A DNA stretch of 64,000 nt. Origin: Oceanobacillus sojae (GTDB taxonomy: Bacteria; Bacillota; Bacilli; Bacillales; Amphibacillaceae). The stretch spans positions 1 to 64,000 of the forward strand of contig NZ_BJYM01000012.1 in the NCBI RefSeq assembly GCF_007991515.1, in the 5' to 3' direction. Of this stretch, positions 1 through 8,922 are shown in pieces. The notes beneath the pieces were generated by a model that did no database searches, was not told where the DNA came from, and saw only the letters and a list, made by a program, of their open reading frames with translations. Both the position numbers and the translations under genes were made by a program. The first letter of the stretch is position 1; each line of letters begins with the position of its first letter.

Positions 1-740
1 ATTATAAACGAACTTTTATATACTATCACATCTCTTAAATCAATGCAATAAATTTTTAAAAGTTAATTTTCCAATCAATCTCTCAACCACCTGTGCAATC
101 AATCGACTTTTAATACTATAGCATGTCCTTATCATTGATGCAAGGGGAAATCCTCAAAAAAATATAATCAAACTATTCTTTCAAAAAAGACTCCCCTTTC
201 TATTATTGATAGTTATTTCAATTCAGAAATTTAAACTTTTAGCCTCATAAATTATAAAGTAAAAATCACCTGAACTTCCAGCATCAAACCTTTGTTCGCT
301 ATTGAAGTAAAATTAAGCTGCAAATACCTGCATGCTATCTTTCACCCATTAAATATAATAGTCTATTTCTTTTAAGCTTTTTCTTTCTTCTATAGAAGAG
401 TCAATAAATCCAATAAAATAGCCATGGTAAGATAATGACCTTCTACTAAAATCGCTCATATCATATGAACTACGTAAAAATTATCACAAATGTTTTTGGC
501 GGCACGGGTACTTCCCCATCTAAAACATTTCCAATTACTCAGTTTATCAAAACTGTTACTCCTTCTCCGCTTCCTTAAAACTCTTAATTCCTTTCATTGT
601 ACTTTTTAAACACATACTTCTATAGAGGTAAATTAAGCCATAAAATAATAACACCACTACTTGTTATTGAATAGTACTGAACAAAATGCTATAGTAAAAT
701 GAATCAGCTTATTACCTAACCTATAAAGAGGGTGACTTTA
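1..740. other. Gene-poor intergenic region with a possible gene remnant
   Basis: No convincing gene lies in this stretch. On the minus strand, 349-459 encodes 36 residues of natural-looking composition (start MSDFSRRSLSYHGYF, end KEIDYYI). It has no ribosome binding site, and stop codons interrupt all frames immediately upstream, so it may be the tail of a decayed gene. The rest is AT-rich and scattered with stops. The promoter of the PadR operon should lie near the right end. Confidence 0.4.
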
Positions 741-1061
741 GTGTCTGCACAATTAAAAAAAGGGGTTCTTGAACTCTGTGTATTAGTATTGCTTGATAAA
801 CAAGATTTCTATGGATATGAGTTGATTAAACGTATTACGGATAAAATCGAAATATCGGAAGGATCTGTCTATCCAGTATTACGCCGAATATTGAAACAGG
901 GGTACTGCACAACTTACCTTAGAGAGTCCACAGAAGGACCGAGCAGAAAATATTATCATTTAACAAATGAAGGGCAAGATTACCTCCTGGAACTTAAAGA
1001 AGAATACGAGAAATTCACGCGAGGCGTTGATTCATTAATGAAGGAGGAGAATAATGAATAA
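741..1061 (+). CDS. PadR-family transcriptional regulator
   Basis: A 106-residue winged-helix regulator of the small PadR class, probably a repressor of its own operon. The N-terminal part (about residues 5-75) carries the family signature: a leader helix, then the YGYELIKRI recognition region, then a wing near SRKYYHLT, ending in a short charged helix for dimerisation. The GTG at 741 is preferred to the GTG nine bases upstream because AGAGGGTGA lies 7 nt before it and the protein then begins MSAQLKKG, as PadR proteins usually do. It overlaps the next gene by 8 bp, so it heads a three-gene operon with a HAAS protein and a DUF4097 protein, a common partnership in Bacillaceae. The inducer is unknown. 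Confidence 0.9.
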   Translation: MSAQLKKGVLELCVLVLLDKQDFYGYELIKRITDKIEISEGSVYPVLRRILKQGYCTTYLRESTEGPSRKYYHLTNEGQDYLLELKEEYEKFTRGVDSLMKEENNE

Positions 1062-1611
1062 ATTAGATTTTTTAGAAGAACTTCGCTACTACTTAAGAAA
1101 CTTATCATCACAAGATCAAAAAGAGATTACTCAAGACTTTGAAGAGCATTTTGAAATGGGGCGGGCAGAAGGAAAAACAGATGAAGAGATTGTTCGTTCG
1201 CTGGGTTCTCCCCAACAGATTGCGAAAGACCTGCAGTCCACACAACAATATGAAAAAGTGCCGGTAAATCATTCTGAACAAAACCAATTTCCCAGAATAG
1301 GTATAATCATTGGACTCTTTTTCTTCAATCTTATTATTATCCTCGGCCCTTCTATCGGTATTGCCGGGACGATTTTGGGCATATGGGTTATTGCTTTTTC
1401 TTTTGTTGCACAACTTTTTATAGCAGGTGTTCAATGGATTATCCATCCTGAATCATTTTATCTATTTGAACTATTTTCCTCCATTACACTGGCAGGATCA
1501 GGATTATTAATCTTTATCGTAATCAATTATGTTACAAATGCAGCTATCCGCATATTTTCTAGGTATATTGCTTTCAATGTACGTTTGGTAAAAGGAGAGG
1601 ATCGAGCATGA
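1054..1611 (+). CDS. HAAS-domain (DUF1700-type) membrane protein
   Basis: 185 residues. About 1-65 form the soluble helical HAAS/DUF1700 domain, with the typical DFEEHFEMGRAEGKTDEEI and SLGSPQQIAKDL motifs. It is followed by a short linker and three to four hydrophobic segments (about residues 78-165). Such proteins are regularly encoded directly after PadR regulators and before DUF4097 proteins; a role in sensing or relaying envelope state to PadR is an inference from that context. The start overlaps padR by 8 bp and has GGAGGAG upstream. The stop overlaps the next start (ATGA), so the three genes are translationally coupled. Confidence 0.85.
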   Translation: MNKLDFLEELRYYLRNLSSQDQKEITQDFEEHFEMGRAEGKTDEEIVRSLGSPQQIAKDLQSTQQYEKVPVNHSEQNQFPRIGIIIGLFFFNLIIILGPSIGIAGTILGIWVIAFSFVAQLFIAGVQWIIHPESFYLFELFSSITLAGSGLLIFIVINYVTNAAIRIFSRYIAFNVRLVKGEDRA

Positions 1612-2579
1612 TAAATGGAAAACGAATTATCATTTTAGCAATATTCCTGCTTCTTATCGGAATTATTGGCATGGTTGCTACTTTTTCATCTTACAAGCAG
1701 TCTGCTTTCTATGAAGAATCCGAATCTATTCCTATCAATGCTAATGAAATAAATGAAATTGAAGTGGATGCTGAAAATACAGAAATACATCTTCAAGCAG
1801 CTAACAGCGAAGAACCCAGGGCAGAATATACTGCAACAGGAAAAAAGATTAAAGATCAAGAGATCCTTACTTCAGTTGATGGAGATAAATTAACAATTCA
1901 AATCGAAGAAACCTCCTTCTCTTTCTTCGATTTAGATTTTTTGTTTCGTTCCAAAGCTACATTAAAAATTTTTGTGCCTGAGGATACAATAGATAAAATA
2001 AAAGTGAAGACAACGAATACAAAAATTGCTGCAGTTCATCTGCAAGTTGATGAACTGCAGCTCCATACAAGTAATGGCCGAATTGAAGGTGAAGATATAG
2101 AAACTTCTTTATTCAATCTGCAATCATCCAACGGAAAAATTGAATTGGATAATATACAAGGAGATACAAATGTTAGAACTTCAAATGGAAAAATCACCTT
2201 AGAAAATATTATTGGCGAAGTGAAAGCAAATACAAATAACGCAAAGCTGACCTTGGATTCTATACAAGGAAATGTAAATGTAGAAACGACAAATGGGAAG
2301 GTTGATTTACAGAATATTTCCGGGGAAATTACAGCAAAAACGAATAATGCAGCAGTATCCATTGCGGCAAAAGGATTTGATTATCCAATGAATTTAGAAA
2401 CAAGTAATGGAAAAATCACTATTATTTCTAATAAAAAGCCTGAAAATGCAACCTTTGATTTACGTACAAATAACGGAACCATTCGCGTATTTGATTCTAA
2501 GGATTGGGATATCACTTACGGAAATGGGGAGACATTGATTAAAGCTCATACAAGTAACGGTGGAATTACGATTGAATAG
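1608..2579 (+). CDS. DUF4097-family membrane-anchored beta-helix protein
   Basis: 323 residues with one N-terminal membrane helix (about 6-28), so it is probably anchored outside the cytoplasmic membrane. From about residue 130 the chain is a run of 20-22-residue repeats with the core TSNGKI or TNNAKL followed by xLxNIxGxV. This is the pattern of a right-handed beta-helix and is typical of DUF4097, the family that includes LiaG-like proteins. The biochemical function is unknown. Position at the end of the PadR operon suggests an envelope-associated role (inference). A strong bidirectional terminator follows within 35 bp. Confidence 0.85.
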   Translation: MINGKRIIILAIFLLLIGIIGMVATFSSYKQSAFYEESESIPINANEINEIEVDAENTEIHLQAANSEEPRAEYTATGKKIKDQEILTSVDGDKLTIQIEETSFSFFDLDFLFRSKATLKIFVPEDTIDKIKVKTTNTKIAAVHLQVDELQLHTSNGRIEGEDIETSLFNLQSSNGKIELDNIQGDTNVRTSNGKITLENIIGEVKANTNNAKLTLDSIQGNVNVETTNGKVDLQNISGEITAKTNNAAVSIAAKGFDYPMNLETSNGKITIISNKKPENATFDLRTNNGTIRVFDSKDWDITYGNGETLIKAHTSNGGITIE

Positions 2580-2608
2580 ACAAAAGATGATTTGATCTGC
2601 TGCTCTAA

Positions 2609-2657
2609 AAAACCTCTAATCTGTGTAAAAAATTTAATAACAGATTAGAGGTTTTTT
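2609..2657. terminator. Bidirectional intrinsic terminator
   Basis: A 14-bp stem, AACCTCTAATCTGT pairing with ACAGATTAGAGGTT, has T runs on both outer sides. It sits between the convergent PadR operon and the peptide-transporter operon and should end both. Confidence 0.9.
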
Positions 2658-2743
2658 ATAAACATTTATCCGACCAGCCTCTCCTGTACAGCAGACTCTA
2701 TAAGTTGTGAAGGCATGTCTTTCCCCGGCAAACATTAACTGTA

Positions 2744-3679
2744 TCAATTTCTCATTTTAGGGTCCAAAATATCCCGTAACCCGTCACCAATCAAATTAAA
2801 TCCTAATACAACAAGCATGATAGAAAGTCCCGGCATAAGCAATGTCCATGGAGCCAGCTGAATAAATTCCCTGGAACTAGCAAGCATTTGTCCCCATTCT
2901 GGTGTTGGAGGCTGTGCCCCAAGCCCAAGAAATCCAAGTGCAGCTGCTTCTAGTATGGCAGTCCCAAAGCCAAGCGTGGACTGAACAATAATTGGCGTAA
3001 TACTATTGGGTAAAATATGCCGGAAGATAATCCGGCCATTTTTCATTCCCTGCGCCCTGGCGGCCATAATATATTCTTCTTCCCGCAAGCTAATGACTCT
3101 GGATCGAACAATCCTTCCAAAGATCGGGATATTAATTATTGCAATTGCAATGAGTGCATTCTGCAAGGAAGCCCCAAGAATCGCAACAATTGCAATAGCT
3201 AGTAAAATACTTGGAAAAGCCAGAAGTATATCAAATACCCTGGAGATAATCATATCGACCCAGCGTCCAAAATAGCCTGCGATAATCCCAAGCAATGTCC
3301 CGAATACCAAAGCACCTGTAACAGCAAAAAAACCAACCTGCAACGAGACTCTTGCTCCATAAGCTATTCTGGTAAATATATCTCTTCCTAAATCGTCAGT
3401 TCCCATCCAATGCTCACCAGAAGGAGGCTGGAGGCGATTGGCCAGATTTTGTTCTTGAAATGAATATGATGTAAGAAGCGGTGCAACAAGTCCAAGTATA
3501 AGGAAGAAAATAATAATAATCAGGCCGGCCACAGCAAAACGATTTTTTCTCAAGCGCCGAAAGGTATCTCTCCAGGAAGATATCGCCTCTAACTGCTCCT
3601 CATCTGCCGGCTCTTCTCTATTTATGGGGTTCGTTAGTGGCTGCTCAGTGTCTTTCGGTTTTCTCTCATGTCGTTTCAT
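2744..3679 (-). CDS. Peptide/nickel-type ABC transporter permease (DppC/OppC family)
   Basis: 311 residues. A hydrophilic N-terminal tail (to about residue 45) precedes the first membrane helix, the OppC_N arrangement. It is followed by the binding-protein-dependent transport domain with about five more helices and the EAA loop (RAQGMKNGRIIFRHILPNSITP), which docks on the ATPases. The start is placed at the second methionine because GGGAG lies 5 nt upstream; a GTG one codon earlier is possible. Last gene of a five-gene operon (DppD, DppF, binding protein, DppB, DppC), 9 bp after its partner permease. The substrate is likely oligo- or dipeptides, but the sequence alone does not fix it. Confidence 0.9.
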   Translation of the reverse strand: MKRHERKPKDTEQPLTNPINREEPADEEQLEAISSWRDTFRRLRKNRFAVAGLIIIIFFLILGLVAPLLTSYSFQEQNLANRLQPPSGEHWMGTDDLGRDIFTRIAYGARVSLQVGFFAVTGALVFGTLLGIIAGYFGRWVDMIISRVFDILLAFPSILLAIAIVAILGASLQNALIAIAIINIPIFGRIVRSRVISLREEEYIMAARAQGMKNGRIIFRHILPNSITPIIVQSTLGFGTAILEAAALGFLGLGAQPPTPEWGQMLASSREFIQLAPWTLLMPGLSIMLVVLGFNLIGDGLRDILDPKMRN

Positions 3680-3691
3680 CACAGCTCCCCC

Positions 3692-4693
3692 TTAATAATT
3701 AATCCTTGGATCAATGATTTTATATAGAATATCTACAACAAGATTGATAATAACAAAAATAAATGCAACAACTAAAATGCCAGACTGAATAACTGGATAA
3801 TCCCGATAATTTATTGCTTCAAATACATATCTTCCTATCCCCGGCCAGCTAAAAATTGTTTCAGTTAAAATGGCACCGCCTAATAAGACTCCTGCCTGCA
3901 GACCGATAACAGTCAACACCGGAATCATTGCATTTTTTAATGCATGTTTGTATATAATAAGAAATTGCCCTGAACCTTTTGCACGTACTGTACGAATATA
4001 ATCTGATTTCATAACCTCCAGCATACTAGACCTTGTCATTCTGGCAATAATAGCCATTGGAATTGTACCCAATGCAATACTTGGAAGAACTAAATGCTTC
4101 AGTATCGTACCTGTTCTGGAAAAGTCCAAATGAATCAGTGAATCAAGTACATAAAAATAAGTAATCGGCGCCATCGGATCTCTGTTGTCCTGCCTGCCAT
4201 ATGCCGGAAACCATCCAAGCTCCTGAGCAAAAATCCATTGTTCCATCAACGCCAGCCAAAAAACAGGTATGGAAACACCAATTAAAGCAAAAAGCATCGC
4301 AAGAAAGTCGAACCAGGAATTTTGCTTCCAGGCACTGATAATTCCTGCATTAACACCTATAAATACTGCAAAAAGCATCGCAAAAATCGTTAATTCAAAC
4401 GTAGCAGCAATATAAGGCCAAATTTCAGCAGATATTTCTGCATTGGAACGCAAGGAAGTTCCCAGATCCCCTTGCAGCAGATCTTTTACATATAATCCAT
4501 ATTGATTCAGATAAGGTTCATTGAGCCCCATACTTTCTTCCAGATTTTCTATTGCTGTTTGATTGGCAGTTTCTCCCAAGATGACTTGGGCCGGATTTCC
4601 AGGTATCAAATGAACAATGGAAAAGGTGATTAATGTCATACCAATCAGAACGGGAACCATCATCAATAATCGTCGGATAATATAGGAAACCAT
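3692..4693 (-). CDS. Peptide/nickel-type ABC transporter permease (DppB/OppB family)
   Basis: 333 residues. The N-terminus (MVSYIIRRLLMMVPVLIGMT) is the hallmark first helix of DppB/OppB permeases. About six membrane helices follow, with the coupling EAA loop near residues 230-260 (RAKGSGQFLIIYKHALKNAM) and the conserved FSWPGIGRYVFEAI motif. GAGGTG lies 5 nt before the start. A 190-bp gap separates it from the upstream binding-protein gene; the small AAAGG/CCTTT hairpin there could reduce read-through, which commonly keeps the binding protein more abundant than the permeases. It forms the channel together with the adjacent DppC-type protein. Confidence 0.9.
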   Translation of the reverse strand: MVSYIIRRLLMMVPVLIGMTLITFSIVHLIPGNPAQVILGETANQTAIENLEESMGLNEPYLNQYGLYVKDLLQGDLGTSLRSNAEISAEIWPYIAATFELTIFAMLFAVFIGVNAGIISAWKQNSWFDFLAMLFALIGVSIPVFWLALMEQWIFAQELGWFPAYGRQDNRDPMAPITYFYVLDSLIHLDFSRTGTILKHLVLPSIALGTIPMAIIARMTRSSMLEVMKSDYIRTVRAKGSGQFLIIYKHALKNAMIPVLTVIGLQAGVLLGGAILTETIFSWPGIGRYVFEAINYRDYPVIQSGILVVAFIFVIINLVVDILYKIIDPRINY

Positions 4694-4884
4694 GATTTCA
4701 CCTCTATTCTACTTTACGTAGTTTTAGTTCTTTCCGAGAGTAAAGAAATGGAGGCCCCTTACTAAAAGTCCTGCATCCCTCCTCTTGAAGAATCAAAGAA
4801 ATCATTATTGCACTTATCAGCTGATTTTTAAGAGAAGGATAGATTTCCAGTAGAAAAAGGGACTCCTTTATTTATTTCTATTAA

Positions 4885-6561
4885 TTAGTCAACCAGTTCT
4901 ACTTCTGCTAAAGATTCGCTTGTCGATGGATGCGGTACATAGTTTTCTACAGCATTTGTTGTCGCAAGCACCGGTCTGGAATGTACTAAAGGAACCATTG
5001 GCGCATCGTCTGCAATAATTTCCTGCGCCTGCTGATAAAAAGAAGCCCGCTCATCCTGGTCTATAGATAATTTCGCTTGGTTTAAAAGCCCATCCACTTC
5101 ATCATTGGCATAAAATTCCCTGTTACTGCTTCCTACATTATCACCATGCAATAAGCTGCTAAGGAAGTAATCAGGATCCCCGTTCGTTCCTGACCAGCCG
5201 AGCATATACATTTGATGATCCCCGTTCATCGTTTTTTCCAAATACGGAGCCCATTCTTCTCTGACAATCGTAACTGTTATACCAATTTGCTCAAGATTAT
5301 TCTGGATAATCTCTGAGACTGTTTCTGGATCTGGCATGTATGGTCTTGCTACAGGCATGGTCCATAATTCGATTTCCAAACCTTCTTCATAGCCAGCTTC
5401 TGCCAATAATTCACTAGCTTTTTCCGGATCATACTCCAGACTCTCTACTTCATCGTTATAACCCATATAACTAGGAGGAAGCGGAACAGAAGCAGGTGTC
5501 GCATATCCAGCATATAATGCATTTGCAATAGCTTCTTTATCAATGGCATGACTGACTGCATGCCTTAAATCCTTATTATCGAACGGCTCTTTTTGGACAT
5601 TAAATCCTACATATCCAATATTATTTTCCTCCCGTTCATACAGTTCCAGACCTTCCTCCGCTTCTACACTTGCTGCATCATCAGGATTTAACCCATCCAT
5701 AATATCAATTTCTCCAGACCGGAGAGCAATCAGGCGGGCAGCATTGTCCGGAATTACTTCAAATACAACTCGATCTAATTTAGGAAGTCCGTCCTTACGA
5801 TAATCCTCAAATTTATCCAGTACAATAGAGTCGTCTTTGCTCCAGCTGACAAATTTAAACGGTCCTGTTCCAACAGGATTTTCATTAATTGCGGCACCAT
5901 ATTCCTCTAATGCGGCAGGTGAAGTAATCGGGAAATAGGTCATAGCCATATTTTGCAGGAAAAACCCTAAAGGTTGACTCAATATAAATTCGATTTCATG
6001 ATCATTGACTACATTAATCTCTTCAATGACATGATTCTCATCCCCCTTAAATCCTCCAAACATCGTTCCATACATGGAATAAACATAGCCATCATCCGCA
6101 AAGGCATATGCATGTTCAGGATCTGCCCAGCGTTCAAAGTTAATCTTTACAGCTTCTGCATTAAAATCAGTTCCATCATGGAAGGTGACACCTTCTTCCA
6201 AATAGAAGGTATAACTTAACCCATCATCAGCAACCTCCCAGTCATGGGCAAGTCCCGGCATAATCTCAAAGGAATCCTTGTCAAACTCCAAAAGACTTTC
6301 ATAAATTTGCTTTGTAATACGAGAGGATTCTCCATCCGTTGTACTCGCCGGATCAAGACTTTCCGAATCCCCTCCTCGAGCAAATATCAACACCTGATCT
6401 CCTTCTGCACCTTCAGCTTCTGTTCCTTCGTCGCCCTCTGCAGCCGGATCTTCATTTTCTGCGGTATCCTCTCCTTTTTGTCCGCCATCTCCTGTACATG
6501 CAGCCAGCACCAATAAAACAGCAAACAGCAGTGCAATAAAAAGTGAATATTTCAACCTCAT
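4885..6561 (-). CDS. Peptide ABC transporter substrate-binding lipoprotein (SBP family 5)
   Basis: 558 residues. A lipoprotein signal peptide (residues 1-21, lipobox LAAC with Cys22) is followed by an acidic Gly/Glu-rich linker (about 23-55), then the extracellular solute-binding family 5 domain. It contains the typical DAASTTDG, VGTGPFKFVSW, DNAARLIALRSGEIDIM and LRHAVSHAIDKEAI segments. It should be tethered to the outer membrane face and deliver peptide-type ligands (possibly glutathione-like peptides, unproven) to the permeases encoded downstream. The strongly acidic composition is common in halotolerant bacilli. The start has GGGGGAA a few bases upstream. Confidence 0.9.
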   Translation of the reverse strand: MRLKYSLFIALLFAVLLVLAACTGDGGQKGEDTAENEDPAAEGDEGTEAEGAEGDQVLIFARGGDSESLDPASTTDGESSRITKQIYESLLEFDKDSFEIMPGLAHDWEVADDGLSYTFYLEEGVTFHDGTDFNAEAVKINFERWADPEHAYAFADDGYVYSMYGTMFGGFKGDENHVIEEINVVNDHEIEFILSQPLGFFLQNMAMTYFPITSPAALEEYGAAINENPVGTGPFKFVSWSKDDSIVLDKFEDYRKDGLPKLDRVVFEVIPDNAARLIALRSGEIDIMDGLNPDDAASVEAEEGLELYEREENNIGYVGFNVQKEPFDNKDLRHAVSHAIDKEAIANALYAGYATPASVPLPPSYMGYNDEVESLEYDPEKASELLAEAGYEEGLEIELWTMPVARPYMPDPETVSEIIQNNLEQIGITVTIVREEWAPYLEKTMNGDHQMYMLGWSGTNGDPDYFLSSLLHGDNVGSSNREFYANDEVDGLLNQAKLSIDQDERASFYQQAQEIIADDAPMVPLVHSRPVLATTNAVENYVPHPSTSESLAEVELVD

Positions 6562-6612
6562 TCCTATTCCCCCTCATTTTTAGTTTATAAAAATAATATT
6601 CTGTCAGCCTGC

Positions 6613-7581
6613 TTATCCATATAAATGACAGGCAACAAAATGATTATCTTCCACAGATTTAAATTCAGGTCTTACTTCCTTGCAAATATCTGAAGCGTAA
6701 GGACATCTTGTATGAAAGGCGCAGCCAGATGGAGGATTAGCAGGACTTGGCACATCCCCCTTCAAAATAATCCTATCTCTCCGCAAATCAGGGTCTGGCA
6801 GCGGGACAGCGGAAAGCAAGGCCTGCGTATAAGGATGTTTTGGATTATCATAGAGGCTGTCTTTATTTGTCAGCTCAACCATTCTTCCTAAATACATCAC
6901 ACCGATTCGATCACTAATGTGCTTAACCACACTTAGGTCATGTGCAATAAAGATATACGTTAAATTAAATTCATCCTTCAATTTTTCCATTAAATTAAGT
7001 ATTTGCGATTGAATAGATACATCCAATGCGGAAACCGGCTCGTCACATATAACTAATTTGGGATTATTGGCAAGTGCCCGGGCAATTCCAATCCGCTGTC
7101 TCTGACCTCCGCTGAATTGATGTGGATATCTTTTTGCATGATAAGGACTGAGACCAACAACCTCTAATAGCTCCCGGATTCTTTCAATCCGTTCTTTAGC
7201 AGATTTCATACCATGCACTAACAACGGTTCACCAATTATTTTTTCTACTGTATGTCTGGGGTTCAGAGAAGCATAGGGGTCCTGAAATATAATTTGCATA
7301 TCTCTTCTCAATTTACGCATTTCATTATTATTTAAATTCGTAATATCTTTATCGTTAAATACAACTTTGCCTTCTGTGGGTTCCACCAGGCGCAAAATAG
7401 ACTTTCCGGTAGTAGATTTACCACACCCTGATTCACCTACAATCCCCAGAATCTCTCCTTCCATGACTGAAAATGATACATCGTCTACCGCCTTTACCTC
7501 ACCGACTTTTATTCCGAGTGGTCCACCTTTGATATCATAATATTTCTTCAGACCCTCAACTTTCAATATCGGATTTTGCAT
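6613..7581 (-). CDS. Peptide ABC transporter ATP-binding protein (DppF/OppF family)
   Basis: 322 residues. Walker A is GESGCGKST (about residues 49-57), the Q-loop is IFQDPYASLNP, the signature is SGGQRQR, and Walker B is LVICDEPVSALD followed by the His switch AHDLS. The C-terminal oligopeptide extension has conserved cysteines (GCAFHTRCPYA, ending VACHLYG), typical of OppF/DppF and sometimes an iron-sulfur site. It overlaps the end of the DppD-type gene by 26 bp, so the two ATPases are probably made in equal amounts. SD GGGGAGGT is 9 nt upstream. Confidence 0.9.
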   Translation of the reverse strand: MQNPILKVEGLKKYYDIKGGPLGIKVGEVKAVDDVSFSVMEGEILGIVGESGCGKSTTGKSILRLVEPTEGKVVFNDKDITNLNNNEMRKLRRDMQIIFQDPYASLNPRHTVEKIIGEPLLVHGMKSAKERIERIRELLEVVGLSPYHAKRYPHQFSGGQRQRIGIARALANNPKLVICDEPVSALDVSIQSQILNLMEKLKDEFNLTYIFIAHDLSVVKHISDRIGVMYLGRMVELTNKDSLYDNPKHPYTQALLSAVPLPDPDLRRDRIILKGDVPSPANPPSGCAFHTRCPYASDICKEVRPEFKSVEDNHFVACHLYG

Positions 7582-8572
7582 GTTTTTTTACCTCCCCTTC
7601 GTTGTTATCATGTAAAAAGCACCTACTTTTTCGATTATCTTCCAAAGAGTAAAGCTCTGGAGCTTCATGAAAACAGCGTTCAAAGGCAAATTCGCATCTT
7701 GGAGCAAAATTGCATCCAATCCCTCCTGTTTTCGGTTTCGGAACTATCCCGGGTATGGAATACAGTTTTTGCTCTCTTTCATGAATCTTAGGTAACGACT
7801 TAATCAATCCTTGAGAATAAGGATGCTGTGGATTTTTTAATATTTCTCTGGTTGTCCCCTGTTCTACTACCTGCCCGGCGTACATGACAACAACCCTGTC
7901 ACATATCTCTGCAACTACTCCCAAATCATGTGTAATCAGCAAGATAGCCGTATTTTCTTTTTTATTTAAATTCCGCATTAAATCCAATATTTGTGCCTGG
8001 ATTGTAACATCCAGTGCCGTGGTTGGTTCATCTGCAATCAATAACTCTGGATCACAGGACATCGCCATCGCAATCATGACTCTTTGTCTCATACCGCCCG
8101 AAAGCTGATGCGGGTATTCATCCACGATCGCATCAGCTCTGGGGATTCCAACAAGTTTCAACATCTTAATTGCTTTTTGCCTTGATTCTTTTTTCGTTAT
8201 TTTTTGATGAATACGAATTGCTTCGATCAGCTGATTTCCAATGGTAAACAACGGGTTTAGCGATGTCATCGGCTCTTGGAATATCATTGATATTTCATTT
8301 CCCCGTAATTTTTTCATCCGCTTTTCAGAAGATCTTACAAGATTTTCTCCCTTGAAATTTATTTCACCACTCACAATTCTTCCCGGCGGGCTGGGAATGA
8401 GCTGCATAATGGAAAGAGAAGTAACACTTTTTCCACTTCCTGATTCTCCAACAATACCTACTACCTCTCCTTTGTGTACCTTAATGCTTACACCATTTGC
8501 TGCAGGTATTTCTCCATTATCAGTAAAAAAATGTGTATGTAACTCTTTTAATTCCAAGACTATCTCTGACAT
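7556..8572 (-). CDS. Peptide ABC transporter ATP-binding protein (DppD/OppD family)
   Basis: 338 residues and first gene of the importer operon. Walker A is GESGSGKSV, the Q-loop IFQEPMTSLNP, the signature SGGMRQR, Walker B LLIADEPTTALD and the switch THDLG. The C-terminal OppD extension carries GCNFAPRCEFAFERC. It ends in a basic, charged tail of about 15 residues. It would pair with the DppF-type ATPase to power uptake. The start is well supported by GGGGGAG at 6 nt. Upstream lies a 350-bp AT-rich leader where the operon promoter should be. Confidence 0.9.
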   Translation of the reverse strand: MSEIVLELKELHTHFFTDNGEIPAANGVSIKVHKGEVVGIVGESGSGKSVTSLSIMQLIPSPPGRIVSGEINFKGENLVRSSEKRMKKLRGNEISMIFQEPMTSLNPLFTIGNQLIEAIRIHQKITKKESRQKAIKMLKLVGIPRADAIVDEYPHQLSGGMRQRVMIAMAMSCDPELLIADEPTTALDVTIQAQILDLMRNLNKKENTAILLITHDLGVVAEICDRVVVMYAGQVVEQGTTREILKNPQHPYSQGLIKSLPKIHEREQKLYSIPGIVPKPKTGGIGCNFAPRCEFAFERCFHEAPELYSLEDNRKSRCFLHDNNEGEVKKHAKSDIES

Positions 8573-8823
8573 TCATACTCCCCCTGTTTTATTCTTTGAA
8601 TTAATAAATTCTAAGAAAAGTAATAATAGCTGATCTTAAAATCCACGCCACAGTACATAACATTCTAAATTTTTAATCAATAAATATTATGAATCTATTT
8701 AACAAAAGTTGTCCTAAGTTATAATATGGAAGATATACTTAAACATTCGTATATTGCTATTTTTTTCATCTAAATATATATTTTCGGAATAATCATTATT
8801 ATTTAAAATTAATTTTCATACAT
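8573..8823. other. AT-rich leader of the peptide-transporter operon
   Basis: No gene was seen. The minus-strand promoter of the importer operon should be here, but no single -35/-10 pair stands out. A CodY-like half match (ATTTTCGGAATAAT near 8780) has too many mismatches to annotate. Confidence 0.4.
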
Positions 8824-8857
8824 AAAAAAAGCTGCCCCTGGCAATCAGGAACAGCCT
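8824..8857 (-). terminator. Intrinsic terminator of the nucleoside operon
   Basis: Read on the minus strand, the stem GCTGTTCCTG/CAGGGGCAGC (two G-U pairs, 5-nt loop) is followed by seven T residues. It ends the lacI-rbsK-hydrolase-transporter transcript. Confidence 0.85.
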
Positions 8858-8922
8858 TTTAAAATTTCATCATAGATAAACGTTCGTAAAACTCTAATAG
8901 AAGCAAACTTCATTTTATCCTT

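Noticed and set aside
8770-8800. CodY-like box (TATTTTCGGAATAAT) upstream of the peptide importer
   Set aside because: At least four mismatches to AATTTTCWGAAAATT; chance matches are common in AT-rich DNA.
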